In this document: one piece after another, positions 16,777-24,729 of the stretch
Layout of the letters: each line of letters opens with the position of its first letter
How positions within the stretch are numbered: position 1 is the first letter of the stretch
Assembly: GCA_029637525.1 (NCBI GenBank)
Contig: CP072660.1
Coordinates: 310,001 to 374,000, forward strand
Reading direction: 5' to 3'
DNA length: 64,000 bases
DNA from: Desulfurococcaceae archaeon MEX13E-LK6-19
Lineage (GTDB): Archaea > Thermoproteota > Thermoprotei_A > Sulfolobales > Desulfurococcaceae
Translations under genes and position numbers: made by a program
The notes under the pieces: generated by a model
Database searches by the model: none
The model's input: only the letters and a program-made list of their open reading frames with translations
What the model was told of the DNA's origin: nothing

Positions 16777-17895
16777 ATGGATGGCCAGCTTCCAATCGAT
16801 GAACACATTATAGAGCTAATAAAGAAGTATCTTTTCCAGCAGCATCTAGCTAATGAGCCGCAATGGCTTGTATTAACCCTAGCTGCACCCATTATAGCTC
16901 TGCTTTTCTTTATCATCTTGTGGGCTAAGTATAAGGCTCATGTACATGACCTGGTTGATGCTGTGTTCTTTTTCTTCATACCCTATGCCCCTAAACGTAT
17001 GCTGTTGCTGAAGGATCATCTTGGTAATAAGCATGTTTTCTATGATGACGAGATCAAGGTTGCTGGCGGTAAGGATGGCGGGTTTATTGTTCAGGCTGGC
17101 AGCTTTCTAGTGAAGCTCAACGATGACCCATTTGCTTATGCAGAGCCCTTATCATTGATCGATACCAAGATACCTGGTGGCCCAAGCCCCTTCGGCTTGT
17201 TTGTCAGGCAGCTAGTGGCAGTCTATATAATGCTGGCCTTGATAGCACTGAGCTTCGCCAACACAATAGTCGTCACTATGGCTGGCTTCGGCATGCCGCC
17301 TACACCAATAGACCTAGTAGTCTTCAGCGCCCTGGTGTTCTCGCTGGCCTGGCTACTAGCCATACTCGTGAAAGCCTTCAGCCCACAGACACTCTTCACA
17401 AGCATAGTGGTCTCGCACTCAGAGAACAACATAATGCGTGGAATCATACCAGTAGACGCATTCTCGAGCATACCACCAACAAAACTACTAAGCAAACTAA
17501 CCAAGATAGAGATCAACGTAGCTGACTCAGTCAAAGAAGCCTACGAGAAGATAAAGAACATAGTGGGAGACAGCGGTCTAGCAGCAGCAATACTAAGCAC
17601 GATAGGAGAAGTCTACGAGACATGCCATAAGTCACTTGGACTAATCCTCAAGTCAAGATACGATATATCAGTGGCAGCGAAGGCCAGGTACATGCTTGAA
17701 AGAGAAAAGATAGGCCCGTCATGGCTGACCCGATACGCTGGAGTAATAGCGATACTAGCACTAATAGCAATAGCCGTGCTGGCAGCCCTTCTATTGAACA
17801 TACAGGTCCAGCCAGCACAAGTAATCAACGAGACAACCAACACCATCACCTATGTCACCCCTGCACAGCCACCGCCACCACCGATATCGGGCTGA
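16777..17895 (+). CDS. Multi-pass membrane protein, unknown
   Basis: 372 residues. Hydrophobic helices are visible near 30-48 (WLVLTLAAPIIALLFFIIL), 145-170, 180-200 (LVVFSALVFSLAWLLAILV) and near the C-terminus (YAGVIAILALIAIAVLAALLL), with a soluble insert between the first and second and a Pro-rich tail. A central region (ILSTIGEVYETCHKSLGLILKSRYDISVAAKARYML) is helical and charged. I recognise no family. Starts two bases after the protease stop; part of the same transcript. Confidence 0.72.
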   Translation: MDGQLPIDEHIIELIKKYLFQQHLANEPQWLVLTLAAPIIALLFFIILWAKYKAHVHDLVDAVFFFFIPYAPKRMLLLKDHLGNKHVFYDDEIKVAGGKDGGFIVQAGSFLVKLNDDPFAYAEPLSLIDTKIPGGPSPFGLFVRQLVAVYIMLALIALSFANTIVVTMAGFGMPPTPIDLVVFSALVFSLAWLLAILVKAFSPQTLFTSIVVSHSENNIMRGIIPVDAFSSIPPTKLLSKLTKIEINVADSVKEAYEKIKNIVGDSGLAAAILSTIGEVYETCHKSLGLILKSRYDISVAAKARYMLEREKIGPSWLTRYAGVIAILALIAIAVLAALLLNIQVQPAQVINETTNTITYVTPAQPPPPPISG

Positions 17896-17900
17896 TAGCT

Positions 17901-18194
17901 ATGGAGCTGGTCGCAGCTGCAGCATTAGCAGCATTCATGCTATCGATAACCTATGCCTTCGTGAAGATAGCAGAAAGACAAGGAATAGCAAAAGCATTCA
18001 TAGCAGCCCTGATACTAGCAGACCTCTTCGTAATCCTCTTAATGCTACTAGGCATCGACAGACCACTAATCATAATAAAGACAAGACTGGGATCCACGAC
18101 AATAACCTACCTTCAAGTGTTTCTACTGCTAAAAGTACCTTTCACGATATGGAGTATCGTCAATCGAGAACAACTAAGGAGAATACTTGGATGA
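17901..18194 (+). CDS. Small membrane protein with three hydrophobic segments
   Basis: 97 residues from ATG 17901; the frame is open from 17721 but the upstream part is a shadow of the preceding gene. Hydrophobic segments: ELVAAAALAAFMLSITYAF, AFIAALILADLFVILLMLL and TYLQVFLLLKVPFTIW. No catalytic motif. Small multi-helix membrane proteins in such cassettes can be virion membrane proteins; no direct evidence. Confidence 0.66.
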   Translation: MELVAAAALAAFMLSITYAFVKIAERQGIAKAFIAALILADLFVILLMLLGIDRPLIIIKTRLGSTTITYLQVFLLLKVPFTIWSIVNREQLRRILG

Positions 18195-18261
18195 AGACAC
18201 AAACTCTTTTTCCTCTATACATGTGATACAATATATTGTACTGGTTACTGGTGGGTTAATC

Positions 18262-18618
18262 TTGGATAAAAAGAGCTTCCTCTACGGGCTAGGCATAGGC
18301 CTGGTTCTGGCTGCACTAGTGTTCCTCGCAGCACTATGGGGCCCCCTCAACAACGTAGACTACTACACGAGAAAACTACTAGACTACGTAAACTCTGAGA
18401 CATACGACACCTCGAGAGACATTCTGGCAAAAATGTATGACGAAGGAAAAACGCTGCTAAACAACATAGAACTCACAACCAAAGACCTAGAATACGCCAA
18501 ACAAGGAACAGTAGCAGCACTAGCAACAGCCACGCTATTCACGATAATACTTGGAGCAGCAGTAATCACGGTAACATATCTATGGCGTAAAATAAAACTA
18601 CCAATACCTAAACTGTAA
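18262..18618 (+). CDS. Two-helix membrane protein with coiled linker
   Basis: 118 residues. TTG 18262 is chosen because GGTGGG precedes it; the frame is open from 18187 without a ribosome site. Helix one is LYGLGIGLVLAALVFLAALW, then an about 55-residue polar helical segment (DYYTRKLLDYVNSETYDTSRDILAKMYDEG), then helix two ATATLFTIILGAAVITVTYLW and a basic tail. A helix-linker-helix layout like this would place the linker on one side of the membrane. Unknown function. Confidence 0.65.
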   Translation: MDKKSFLYGLGIGLVLAALVFLAALWGPLNNVDYYTRKLLDYVNSETYDTSRDILAKMYDEGKTLLNNIELTTKDLEYAKQGTVAALATATLFTIILGAAVITVTYLWRKIKLPIPKL

Positions 18619-18674
18619 CTCTCTTTTTCTAAAACACCTTAGACAAACACGTATAATGTAATTGGTGTATAAAC

Positions 18675-18863
18675 ATGGTTAAACGGAACACCCTCATCAC
18701 ACTCCTTGCAGCAATACCCATTATCGCAATAATCATCTGGTTGCACTGGATCTTACTAAAAAGTGGAACACTGAAAATAGTGCTAATCACAGGACCACTA
18801 GTCATCGGAATAGCATTCGCCATAGCATTCCTACTAGGACAACAAAGAAGAAGTGTTAGGTAG
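18675..18863 (+). CDS. 62-residue alpha-helical hairpin membrane protein
   Basis: Two closely spaced hydrophobic helices (LITLLAAIPIIAIIIWLHWILL and IVLITGPLVIGIAFAIAFLLG) separated by about six residues, with basic ends MVKRN and QQRRSVR. Size and shape resemble the hydrophobic hairpin coat proteins of archaeal spindle-shaped viruses, but such hairpins are easily found by chance and I saw no specific sequence signature. Its stop codon lies inside inverted repeat copy 2, which therefore follows it directly. Confidence 0.66.
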   Translation: MVKRNTLITLLAAIPIIAIIIWLHWILLKSGTLKIVLITGPLVIGIAFAIAFLLGQQRRSVR

Positions 18864-18889
18864 ATTACCACTCAGGTTCTACCTAACAC
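18853..18889. repeat. 37-bp inverted repeat, copy 2
   Basis: Perfect 12-bp arms with a 13-bp spacer. The left arm overlaps the last codons and the stop of the 62-residue membrane protein gene, which shows that the repeat is tolerated inside coding sequence. It closes the membrane-protein cassette. Confidence 0.93.
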
Positions 18890-18998
18890 CATTCTTTTTG
18901 TTTCACCCAACACCCTGAGACCCTGTATAGAGTGAAGTATTTGGCTAAACAGGTCCTCGAGGAGACAACCACCACGTAGCCTAGAGGAAGTGACCAGG

Positions 18999-19181
18999 AT
19001 GCCCGTAGACCCCAAGGTAGTCCTCTTAGTTGAGTACATCCAACGTAAAGTAGACGACAAACTAAGAGAGCTGAAAATACCAGACGAAATAAGACAAAAG
19101 ATAAACTACGAGATAGAGAAAATCAAGCAAACACTCATCGAATACGGCCTAGCGCAAATAGAGAAAGAACTAGGGATTTAA
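18999..19181 (+). CDS. Small helical protein
   Basis: 60 residues from ATG 18999 (GTG 18990 is also in frame). It opens MPVDPKVVLLVEYIQRKVDD and continues as an almost uninterrupted charged amphipathic helix ending IEKELGI; this suits a coiled-coil or dimeric three-helix protein. No family recognised. Independent of the membrane cassette, 110 bases beyond repeat copy 2. Confidence 0.58.
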   Translation: MPVDPKVVLLVEYIQRKVDDKLRELKIPDEIRQKINYEIEKIKQTLIEYGLAQIEKELGI

Positions 19182-19251
19182 TTCGATCTAATAGTTTTGA
19201 TCGATAAGATTATTTTTCGTTGCGTATAAGTTTAATCTTGAGTGAGTAACA

Positions 19252-19959
19252 ATGATACTTGGCGAGATCCTAGAGTTTTTTAGATGGATTCTAAGTAACA
19301 TTATTGTACTTGCTTTAGGCGGCTTAATTACAAAGTTAATAGAGATATTTCTTCCAGGAAGCATACGATACAGGTTAAGACTTTGGTGGGGGTATGCATG
19401 CAACTACTTTCGTAATCCTGATATTCATGCAAAGAATGTATGGATCTTTTATTTAGGTGAAGAATATGTTATGGACGAATTACAGGAACATATACTGAAC
19501 TATTTTATCCAACAAAAGGTAAAGGCGTTCAATGGTAATGATAACATTAAGTTTGAGATAGAATACAACGATAAAAAATTAGAAGGATTCCTATATTTCG
19601 GTGTATCAGGAATTAACGAAGATAAGATACTGGTAAACCAAATAGAAGTAGTTGTAGAAACAACTCTTCACTACAGAGAATTCTTTGAAGGTCTCCTTGC
19701 ACTTCGTGAGGCTATACATAAGAACATAATAGCACACCTAGTAACATGCCTTAATCAACCAGAGTACTCATCTGTTCTTGAAGTTAAAATAAACAAGCTA
19801 GAAGAAGTAACAAAAATAATTGATGATCTGAAGGTTAAGTACATCTCGTTAGGAGACAAGTACAGAATTTATCTTGTAGGAAAGTATATTAGAATAACCG
19901 ACATCGTAGACAAAAGCGTATTAAGAGCTCTAAAAACTCTCTTAGCTCTCTATTTATGA
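19252..19959 (+). CDS. Hypothetical protein with N-terminal membrane helix
   Basis: 235 residues. One hydrophobic helix near the start (FFRWILSNIIVLALGGLITKLIEIF) followed by a soluble, charged domain with IWYLGEEY-type aromatic patches and alternating beta strands (FEIEYNDKKLEGFLYFGVSGI, ILVNQIEVVVETTL). Visibly more A+T-rich than the surrounding element genes. It overlaps the convergent gene at 19950 by ten bases, and the two look like one acquired unit. I cannot name a family. Confidence 0.68.
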   Translation: MILGEILEFFRWILSNIIVLALGGLITKLIEIFLPGSIRYRLRLWWGYACNYFRNPDIHAKNVWIFYLGEEYVMDELQEHILNYFIQQKVKAFNGNDNIKFEIEYNDKKLEGFLYFGVSGINEDKILVNQIEVVVETTLHYREFFEGLLALREAIHKNIIAHLVTCLNQPEYSSVLEVKINKLEEVTKIIDDLKVKYISLGDKYRIYLVGKYIRITDIVDKSVLRALKTLLALYL

Positions 19960-20702
19960 AGAGATGCCAGTATATTTTCTTTGATATAATTTATGAGGAA
20001 CAATTTATCACGTTCTTCATTAAAGAGGTTATAGCAAATTACAGTAAGTGTATCGCCTAGACTAGAACTCTTTGGATTTTTCCGTATGATTCTAAACTTG
20101 TATGTTTTTCCCCTACTACTCTTATATCTAAAATCAGAATACATGTAATCCTTATCTGGTTCGAGTGCTCGCGAAGAAAACTCTTCATATTCCTGTGGAG
20201 ATTCAACATTGCTACCAAATACATGAAGCTTAGTCCATCCGTTAATATCTCGTAATCCATCAAACGCTGTACCATAAGTTTGGTGAGGAATTTTATCAAC
20301 TATGTCGCGTAACTGATTACGAGATAAGTACACTATGTTTATCCTACCTTGATAACTACCAAATAGCTTTCTTTCAAGCTCCTCTATTAAGGTCTTAATC
20401 TTGAGTGCTCCAGAAAAAATACATAGGTAAGTCTTATCGTTATAATTAAATATCGCAAATTCTATCGAAGCATTCCTCTTTTTAGTCTCATACCTTTTAT
20501 TCTCAACATTATATTCCTTATCAATATATTGATATCCAAAACAACCAAATATAACTTCCGAAATCTTTCTAATATTATAGAATGATGCATATAAAGATTC
20601 CTGTTTACCATTAATGATAACTGATTGATTTATATAAACGTAAGGTTTATCCGATATACTTTTCAATTTATCATATATATCATCAATACTTAAAAAAGGC
20701 AT
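19950..20702 (-). CDS. Hypothetical protein, A+T-rich cargo gene
   Basis: 250 residues from ATG 20702 (MPFLSIDDIYDKL); the frame extends to 20756 but neither start has a clear ribosome binding site, so the transcript may be leaderless. Mixed alpha/beta, rich in Tyr, Asn and Lys. No transmembrane helix and no motif that I recognise. Composition contrasts with the G+C-richer element genes, suggesting separate acquisition. Convergent with the membrane-helix gene at 19252. Confidence 0.66.
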   Translation of the reverse strand: MPFLSIDDIYDKLKSISDKPYVYINQSVIINGKQESLYASFYNIRKISEVIFGCFGYQYIDKEYNVENKRYETKKRNASIEFAIFNYNDKTYLCIFSGALKIKTLIEELERKLFGSYQGRINIVYLSRNQLRDIVDKIPHQTYGTAFDGLRDINGWTKLHVFGSNVESPQEYEEFSSRALEPDKDYMYSDFRYKSSRGKTYKFRIIRKNPKSSSLGDTLTVICYNLFNEERDKLFLINYIKENILASLHK

Positions 20703-21017
20703 TGTATATAAGTGGCAAGCAAGCAAGTATTTCACCCCCTTATCTAAACAAAACAATGCTTGGCATTAATACCATTATGTGATACAATATTTTGTCTTCT
20801 CATAACACCCTTTAAACTATCACTTAAGATTTTGACATCAATTTTTTCGATAGCAAATGCTACAAGATATCTACAGTAAAAATAACCCAATACGTTCACC
20901 TATTCACTTATCCACATGATATCTAATTTAATACCGTATTACTTTATATTGATAACGCCAACTGTTTCTAGAGAACCCAATCATGCCATCTAACAATAAG
21001 GACTTTCCAGAGATAAG
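20703..21017. other. A+T-rich intergenic stretch, no gene seen
   Basis: About 315 bases between two minus-strand genes. No plausible reading frame, RNA or long repeat was found. It should hold the promoter of the 19950 gene; TATA-like stretches such as TTTATATTGATA occur near 20942. The 37-bp repeat copy 3 follows at its right edge. Confidence 0.6.
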
Positions 21018-21054
21018 GTGTTAGGTAGAACCCTTACACAAATCTACCTAACAC
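21018..21054. repeat. 37-bp inverted repeat, copy 3
   Basis: Perfect 12-bp arms, 13-bp spacer. It lies four bases beyond the stop of the minus-strand gene 21059-21973, a terminator-like position for that gene. Confidence 0.93.
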
Positions 21055-21058
21055 GCAT

Positions 21059-21973
21059 TTATTGTTTCCCGCCCTGTTGCTTAGGGGTAACCTTACCTGC
21101 CTTGATCTTGAATGCCATATATCTTGCTAAGCTGAGAGCAATTTCTTTGGCCAACTCGGCCTCCTTAGGACCACCATACGTCTTATAATGTTCGCCAAAA
21201 TTGCTTAGAAGATGAAAGGAACTATTGGCATAATCATACAAAAGTGTGGCACGGTTTTTGATGTTGTCTACTTTTTCTATGCCCCTAAGATAGTCCCTAA
21301 AACCTTCAGCGACTTTCCTAAAGAATTTGATAGCTTTCTCATAATCCTTTTCAGCATAACTTAAAACACCCACTTTAAGATCCGAAGCAATGTCATTGAG
21401 CCCTATCTCGTAAAGAAGAGAAATTAACCCATGATGCAATAGCGTGTCCTTACACATGTTTACAAGCCTACGGGTAACATCAACTAACCTCTCTGGAGTG
21501 TTCTCCTCATAATATTCTTCAACACTCTCTGGCAAAAGAGAATAAGTTTTTACAGTCGTTTCAGGAGATTGCTTTTCACTCTTATAATAACATTTCAAAC
21601 CAAACAGCTCAATAATAATGTAATATCCTACAGGTATGTCAAAATCCTTGCATAAATCACTGACATCCAAAACTAGATCACCCCTATAAGATAACTTGCC
21701 TTCATACTTGACCTCACTTGCTAGTGGTAATTCATAAAACTTATTAATGCTCCTTAAAAGTCCCCCCTTCGGCGTATACACCTCATGAACAAATACATAT
21801 GCCTCTGCCTTATGTACTCTATTAGTAAGATAACGAGGATTAAGATAATGGGGATATCTATGAACAACTTCCTCAACATTAATCACTAGACGCAAAGCTA
21901 CATTCTTTTCCTCCAAATCGAAACCAGTAAAAACTGGCATATACTTAACAGGTTTAACAAATATGAACGGCAT
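21059..21973 (-). CDS. Unknown protein, beta N-terminus and helical C-terminus
   Basis: 304 residues. The first about 120 residues look beta-rich (NVALRLVINVEEVV, AEAYVFVHEVY, YYIIIELFGLKCYY); the rest is helical (RLVDVTRRLVNMCKDTLLHHGLISLLYEIGLND, YEKAIKFFRKVAEGFRDYL). The C-terminal region NSSFHLLSNFGEHYKTYGG with its paired His recalls the small helical C-terminal domains seen in some abortive-infection proteins, but this is weak. Its start coincides with the stop of the wHTH gene upstream, so the regulator and this protein form a two-gene operon. Confidence 0.68.
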   Translation of the reverse strand: MPFIFVKPVKYMPVFTGFDLEEKNVALRLVINVEEVVHRYPHYLNPRYLTNRVHKAEAYVFVHEVYTPKGGLLRSINKFYELPLASEVKYEGKLSYRGDLVLDVSDLCKDFDIPVGYYIIIELFGLKCYYKSEKQSPETTVKTYSLLPESVEEYYEENTPERLVDVTRRLVNMCKDTLLHHGLISLLYEIGLNDIASDLKVGVLSYAEKDYEKAIKFFRKVAEGFRDYLRGIEKVDNIKNRATLLYDYANSSFHLLSNFGEHYKTYGGPKEAELAKEIALSLARYMAFKIKAGKVTPKQQGGKQ

Positions 21974-22239
21974 TATATCATCCCCGCCAGCTCTAGTAAT
22001 GCTTTAGCGTGTTCAGCCGCCTTGCGCCCCTTCTCTGTTAGTTTTATGATTTTTCTTACTGGTGGCCCTTGTTCTATTTCTTCAACAACGAAGCCTAGTT
22101 TTTGTAGTAGGTCCACGGCTCTTCTTACGGTTCTGTAGTTGAGTCCTGTTTCTCTGCTTATTGTTAGAAGAGCTGAGCCATCGTGATCCAGTAGGTATGC
22201 TAATACTTTTAGTGGCCCGTTGAGTCCTCGTTCACTCAA
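21973..22239 (-). CDS. Winged-helix regulator
   Basis: 88 residues from TTG 22239 (GGTG seven bases upstream); a frame to 22272 runs through the operator-like palindromes and is less likely. The winged helix is clear: GPLKVLAYLLDHDGSALLTISRETGLNYRTVRRAVDLLQKLGFVVEE then a wing and TEKGRKAAEHAKALLELAG. Located next to several TGTACA palindromes in the divergent promoter region, so autoregulation and control of the plus-strand operon are plausible. First gene of a two-gene minus-strand operon. Confidence 0.8.
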   Translation of the reverse strand: MSERGLNGPLKVLAYLLDHDGSALLTISRETGLNYRTVRRAVDLLQKLGFVVEEIEQGPPVRKIIKLTEKGRKAAEHAKALLELAGMI

Positions 22240-22250
22240 CCATAAGCACC

Positions 22251-22363
22251 ATGTATAATATACATAGTACAAGTATTACAGTATGATCTGCTAGTTGTAC
22301 ATTGTACAGAGAGCTTATATACCTAGCACATTGTACAATATACACAGAGGTGAATATGTACAT
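22251..22363. promoter_or_regulatory. Divergent promoter with TGTACA palindromes
   Basis: Four inverted repeats lie between the two divergent operons: a 15-bp one at 22251-22265 (ATGTATAATATACAT), TGTACATTGTACA at 22296-22308, ATTGTACAAT at 22330-22339, and ATGTACAT at 22356-22363. A TATA box (CTTATATAC, about 22314-22322) for the plus-strand operon sits between the second and third. A dimeric regulator bound here would cover the TATA box. The bound protein is unknown; the wHTH and the RHH proteins next to it are the obvious candidates. Confidence 0.65.
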
Positions 22364-22604
22364 GGGAACTGCCCCGTCTTCTACTGGAACTCAAGTTATT
22401 TTTTCTTCAAAGAGTGTTCCTCGTAGGAAGATTGGTCCTAGGGTAAGAGTTGATGTTATTGCTGAGTTCAAGAAGCTGGTTGAGCTGACTGGCAGAGACT
22501 TCGAGGAGCTTGTTGAGGAGGCTATGATCGAATACCTTAGGAAGCATGGCATCAGGATTGATGGAAGTGAGCCTGAGCCAGTGGAAGACATAAACATTGT
22601 CTAA
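22362..22604 (+). CDS. Ribbon-helix-helix protein 1
   Basis: 80 residues from ATG 22362 with GAGGTGA eight bases upstream (ATG 22356 is too close to it). A disordered Ser/Thr-rich head is followed by a CopG-like ribbon-helix-helix pattern: GPRVRVDVIAEFKKLVELTGRDFEELVEEAMIEYL written as strand, helix, helix. The acidic tail is short. Such proteins bind DNA as dimers and commonly repress element operons. First gene of an eight- to nine-gene plus-strand operon. Confidence 0.72.
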   Translation: MGTAPSSTGTQVIFSSKSVPRRKIGPRVRVDVIAEFKKLVELTGRDFEELVEEAMIEYLRKHGIRIDGSEPEPVEDINIV

Positions 22605-22616
22605 GGGTGATCCGTA

Positions 22617-22955
22617 GTGTCGGTGTCTCTTCTTTCTGCTACTGCGGGTCTTAGGGATTTTGTTAGGTATCAGGTTGAGAAGAGGGATGTTATTGCTATT
22701 GATGTTGATGATCTCGAGGAGAGTGTTGTTGTCTCGTTTAAGGTTAGTCGATCTAGTGCCCGTATCATAGAAGCGATCGTCAAGAGCCTCGGGACCGATA
22801 AGAGCACTGTTATTAGGATGGCGCTGGCTGTTGCACTCGAGTTCTTCGAGAACAATGACCCAGAGAAGCTGAGGGAAGCAGCCAGGAACGCCAGGAGGAT
22901 CACATCACTAAACGCCATGCGGGTAATGCTGAAGGGAATGAAGCTCCTGAAGTGA
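22617..22955 (+). CDS. Ribbon-helix-helix protein 2
   Basis: 112 residues, GTG start behind GGGTGATC. The central segment VVVSFKVSRSSARIIEAIVKSLGTDKSTVIRMALAVALEFF shows strand, helix A and helix B with the S-T-V-I-R turn typical of ribbon-helix-helix regulators. The N-terminal 30 residues and Arg-rich C-terminal helix are extra. It follows RHH protein 1 by 12 bases and precedes the nuclease by six. Two RHH genes in tandem suggest copy or partition control; inference. Confidence 0.72.
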   Translation: MSVSLLSATAGLRDFVRYQVEKRDVIAIDVDDLEESVVVSFKVSRSSARIIEAIVKSLGTDKSTVIRMALAVALEFFENNDPEKLREAARNARRITSLNAMRVMLKGMKLLK

Positions 22956-22961
22956 AGAGCC

Positions 22962-23684
22962 ATGAACAAAGAACAACTACTCAAGCTAGCCGAGGCACTC
23001 AGGCCAGCAGTGGCTGCCAGCGACCATAGTGTCCAGTCGTTGATATACCAGTGGAACCTCGGCGACCTACTAGAGCACTTGACGAGAGAATGTGATGCCA
23101 AGGTTTGCCTCACCGTATCCGATCTGGTGTATTGTAGCCAGAAGTACTGGTTTAGGCTACAGCATCCCTTGCCTGTTATCGAGCAGAATATTTATGGTCC
23201 ATGGGGTGTTTATGGTAGGCTTATCCATCTTGGTCTCGAGCATCTTCTCAGAGAGAAATGGAATGGTGTTAGAATCGAAGTCGAGGTTGAGAGAAGGCTT
23301 TGGCTGAACAATGGAGAGCCTACACTAGTTAAGATCACGGGGCGCATAGACGCCCTCAGGGTTACTGATGGCGGTGAAGTTGTTGTCTATGAGTTCAAGA
23401 GTTCTAGAGGCGATAGCGAGCAGCCTAAGCAGCCGCATATCATGCAGCTAAGAATCTATATGCTCATGGCTTCAGCGACAAAAGGCTACTTGGTATACGT
23501 TAATCCAGACCGTGTAGCAGAATACGAGATCAACAACCCTATGAACGACGTGGATCTAAAACAACTTGTCAAAGAAACCATCGAGAACACCAAGCACCCA
23601 CGCTGGGACTGGGAATGCAGCTATTGTCCATACAACATGATGTGTCCCTACAAACACTTCTCAAACAACTACAAGAGGAGGTGA
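22962..23684 (+). CDS. Cas4-like PD-(D/E)XK nuclease with Fe-S Cys motif
   Basis: 240 residues. The RecB/Cas4 arrangement is complete: an N-terminal single Cys (SDLVYCSQKYWFR), GRLIHLGLEHLL (active-site His helix), KITGRIDALRV (catalytic Asp), VVYEFKSSRG (catalytic E-x-K), a QLRIYMLMA helix (QxxxY motif), and C-terminal CSYCPYNMMCPYK with three more Cys for a 4Fe-4S cluster. Expected to be a DNA exonuclease. Viral and plasmid Cas4 homologues occur without CRISPR loci, and no other cas gene is present here. Part of the regulator operon, six bases after the preceding gene. Confidence 0.85.
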   Translation: MNKEQLLKLAEALRPAVAASDHSVQSLIYQWNLGDLLEHLTRECDAKVCLTVSDLVYCSQKYWFRLQHPLPVIEQNIYGPWGVYGRLIHLGLEHLLREKWNGVRIEVEVERRLWLNNGEPTLVKITGRIDALRVTDGGEVVVYEFKSSRGDSEQPKQPHIMQLRIYMLMASATKGYLVYVNPDRVAEYEINNPMNDVDLKQLVKETIENTKHPRWDWECSYCPYNMMCPYKHFSNNYKRR

Positions 23685-23691
23685 TCGAGTG

Positions 23692-23943
23692 ATGAGGCAT
23701 GGAATTGTTGATTGTCGTAAATGCGAGTACTTCGTTCCCATTGAGAAGTTTGAGGAAAACGATATGCTGGATCTTCTCGAGGAAGCAGAGATCTATCGGG
23801 CCAAGTATGGTGTTGAGATACTGGGATGGTGCAGTAGGTTCCATAGATTCGTAAGATACTATGTTGGCAGATGCTATGGCTTCAAACCAAAAGAGTATCA
23901 GCCACCAAGACCATTGACTGACTTCCTTAAGGTGAAACAATGA
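23692..23943 (+). CDS. Small Cys-rich protein
   Basis: 83 residues from ATG 23692 (GTG 23689 is an alternative) behind AGGAGGTGA. CRKCEYF near the start, GWCSRF and GRCYGFKP later give four Cys that could bind zinc or an Fe-S cluster. The layout resembles the C-terminal Cys module of the preceding Cas4-like protein and it may be a partner. No family recognised. Stop overlaps the next start (ATGA). Confidence 0.66.
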   Translation: MRHGIVDCRKCEYFVPIEKFEENDMLDLLEEAEIYRAKYGVEILGWCSRFHRFVRYYVGRCYGFKPKEYQPPRPLTDFLKVKQ

Positions 23944-24314
23944 CCAGGTTCGCTAGAGTCATCAAGCAACAGCTCCAGGCCACCGATAACACTAGTGTTA
24001 GTAGTGCTAGCGATCTCGAGTACTTGCTGCAGACTCCTAGTCTCTATAGAACCTTGCTGCTTATCCATGAGTACCTAGTTGTTAATAAGCGCAGGGGCTT
24101 TACTTATGATGGTATAAAGAGCTATGCTGCCTCGAGGAGGTTCTACAGCGAGTACACTGATCGGACTCTTGACCGTGCTATCAGGAAGCTCGCAGAGCTA
24201 GGCTACCTAAACAGGGTTCATCCAAGGGATAACAAGAAGAAAGTGATCTTTGTTCCAACAGAGAAGTTCCAAAGAGTTATCGAGGAGAGAAGGGGGCTTC
24301 TCGACGATGGCTGA
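23940..24314 (+). CDS. Winged-helix DNA-binding protein
   Basis: 124 residues: a flexible N-terminus and a helix-turn-helix with wing (RTLLLIHEYLVVNKRRGFTYDGIKSYAAS, DRTLDRAIRKLAELGYLNRVHPRDNKKKVIFVPT). Starts within the ATGA overlap of the Cys-rich gene and overlaps the next gene by eight bases, so translation is coupled. Could be a replication-initiator-like or regulatory protein; the sequence shows only DNA binding. Confidence 0.72.
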   Translation: MTRFARVIKQQLQATDNTSVSSASDLEYLLQTPSLYRTLLLIHEYLVVNKRRGFTYDGIKSYAASRRFYSEYTDRTLDRAIRKLAELGYLNRVHPRDNKKKVIFVPTEKFQRVIEERRGLLDDG

Positions 24315-24729
24315 GGCTATGGCTGCTGTAGTGAATGACGGACAGAACCTTGGTGAGTTGCTGCGTGTGGTTAGACGAGATCTTGATAGGCTTAAGACTA
24401 TGGTCTATAGACTGCTTAGCGAGCTAGAGGCTAGGAACGTCAGCTATGACGGTTATACATTGACTTACACATGGGTTCTAAACAAGGTCGGGAAGAAGTA
24501 CTATTACTACTACCTCAAGAGCAAGACGAGGAAGCCTACGTCAATATACATAGGCAAGACCATCGACAGTGGACTACTAAAGTACCGTGGATACAACCTA
24601 AAACAATTCATCAAAGAACTCAACAGGCTCCTAAGAGGGATACTCACCCTCGAATCACAGTTATCAATAATCCAAACAACAGCCAGTCTACTCGAAATGA
24701 TCAAGAAAAGAGAAGAAGGTGAAGAGTAA
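24307..24729 (+). CDS. Coiled-coil protein with DUF6788-like core
   Basis: 140 residues from ATG 24307. Helices at both ends (LGELLRVVRRDLDRLKTMVYRLLSELEA and LKQFIKELNRLLRGILTLESQLSII) flank a strongly aromatic beta core (KKYYYYYLKSKTRKPTSIYIGK). A YYYL...YIGK core between coiled helices is what I remember from small proteins of mobile elements termed DUF6788; the assignment is tentative. Its stop overlaps the next start (TAATG). Confidence 0.62.
   Translation: MAEAMAAVVNDGQNLGELLRVVRRDLDRLKTMVYRLLSELEARNVSYDGYTLTYTWVLNKVGKKYYYYYLKSKTRKPTSIYIGKTIDSGLLKYRGYNLKQFIKELNRLLRGILTLESQLSIIQTTASLLEMIKKREEGEE

Noticed and set aside
22962-23684. Cas4-like protein as sign of a CRISPR locus
   Set aside because: It stands in an element operon with DNA-binding proteins only; stand-alone Cas4 homologues are common on archaeal viruses and plasmids.
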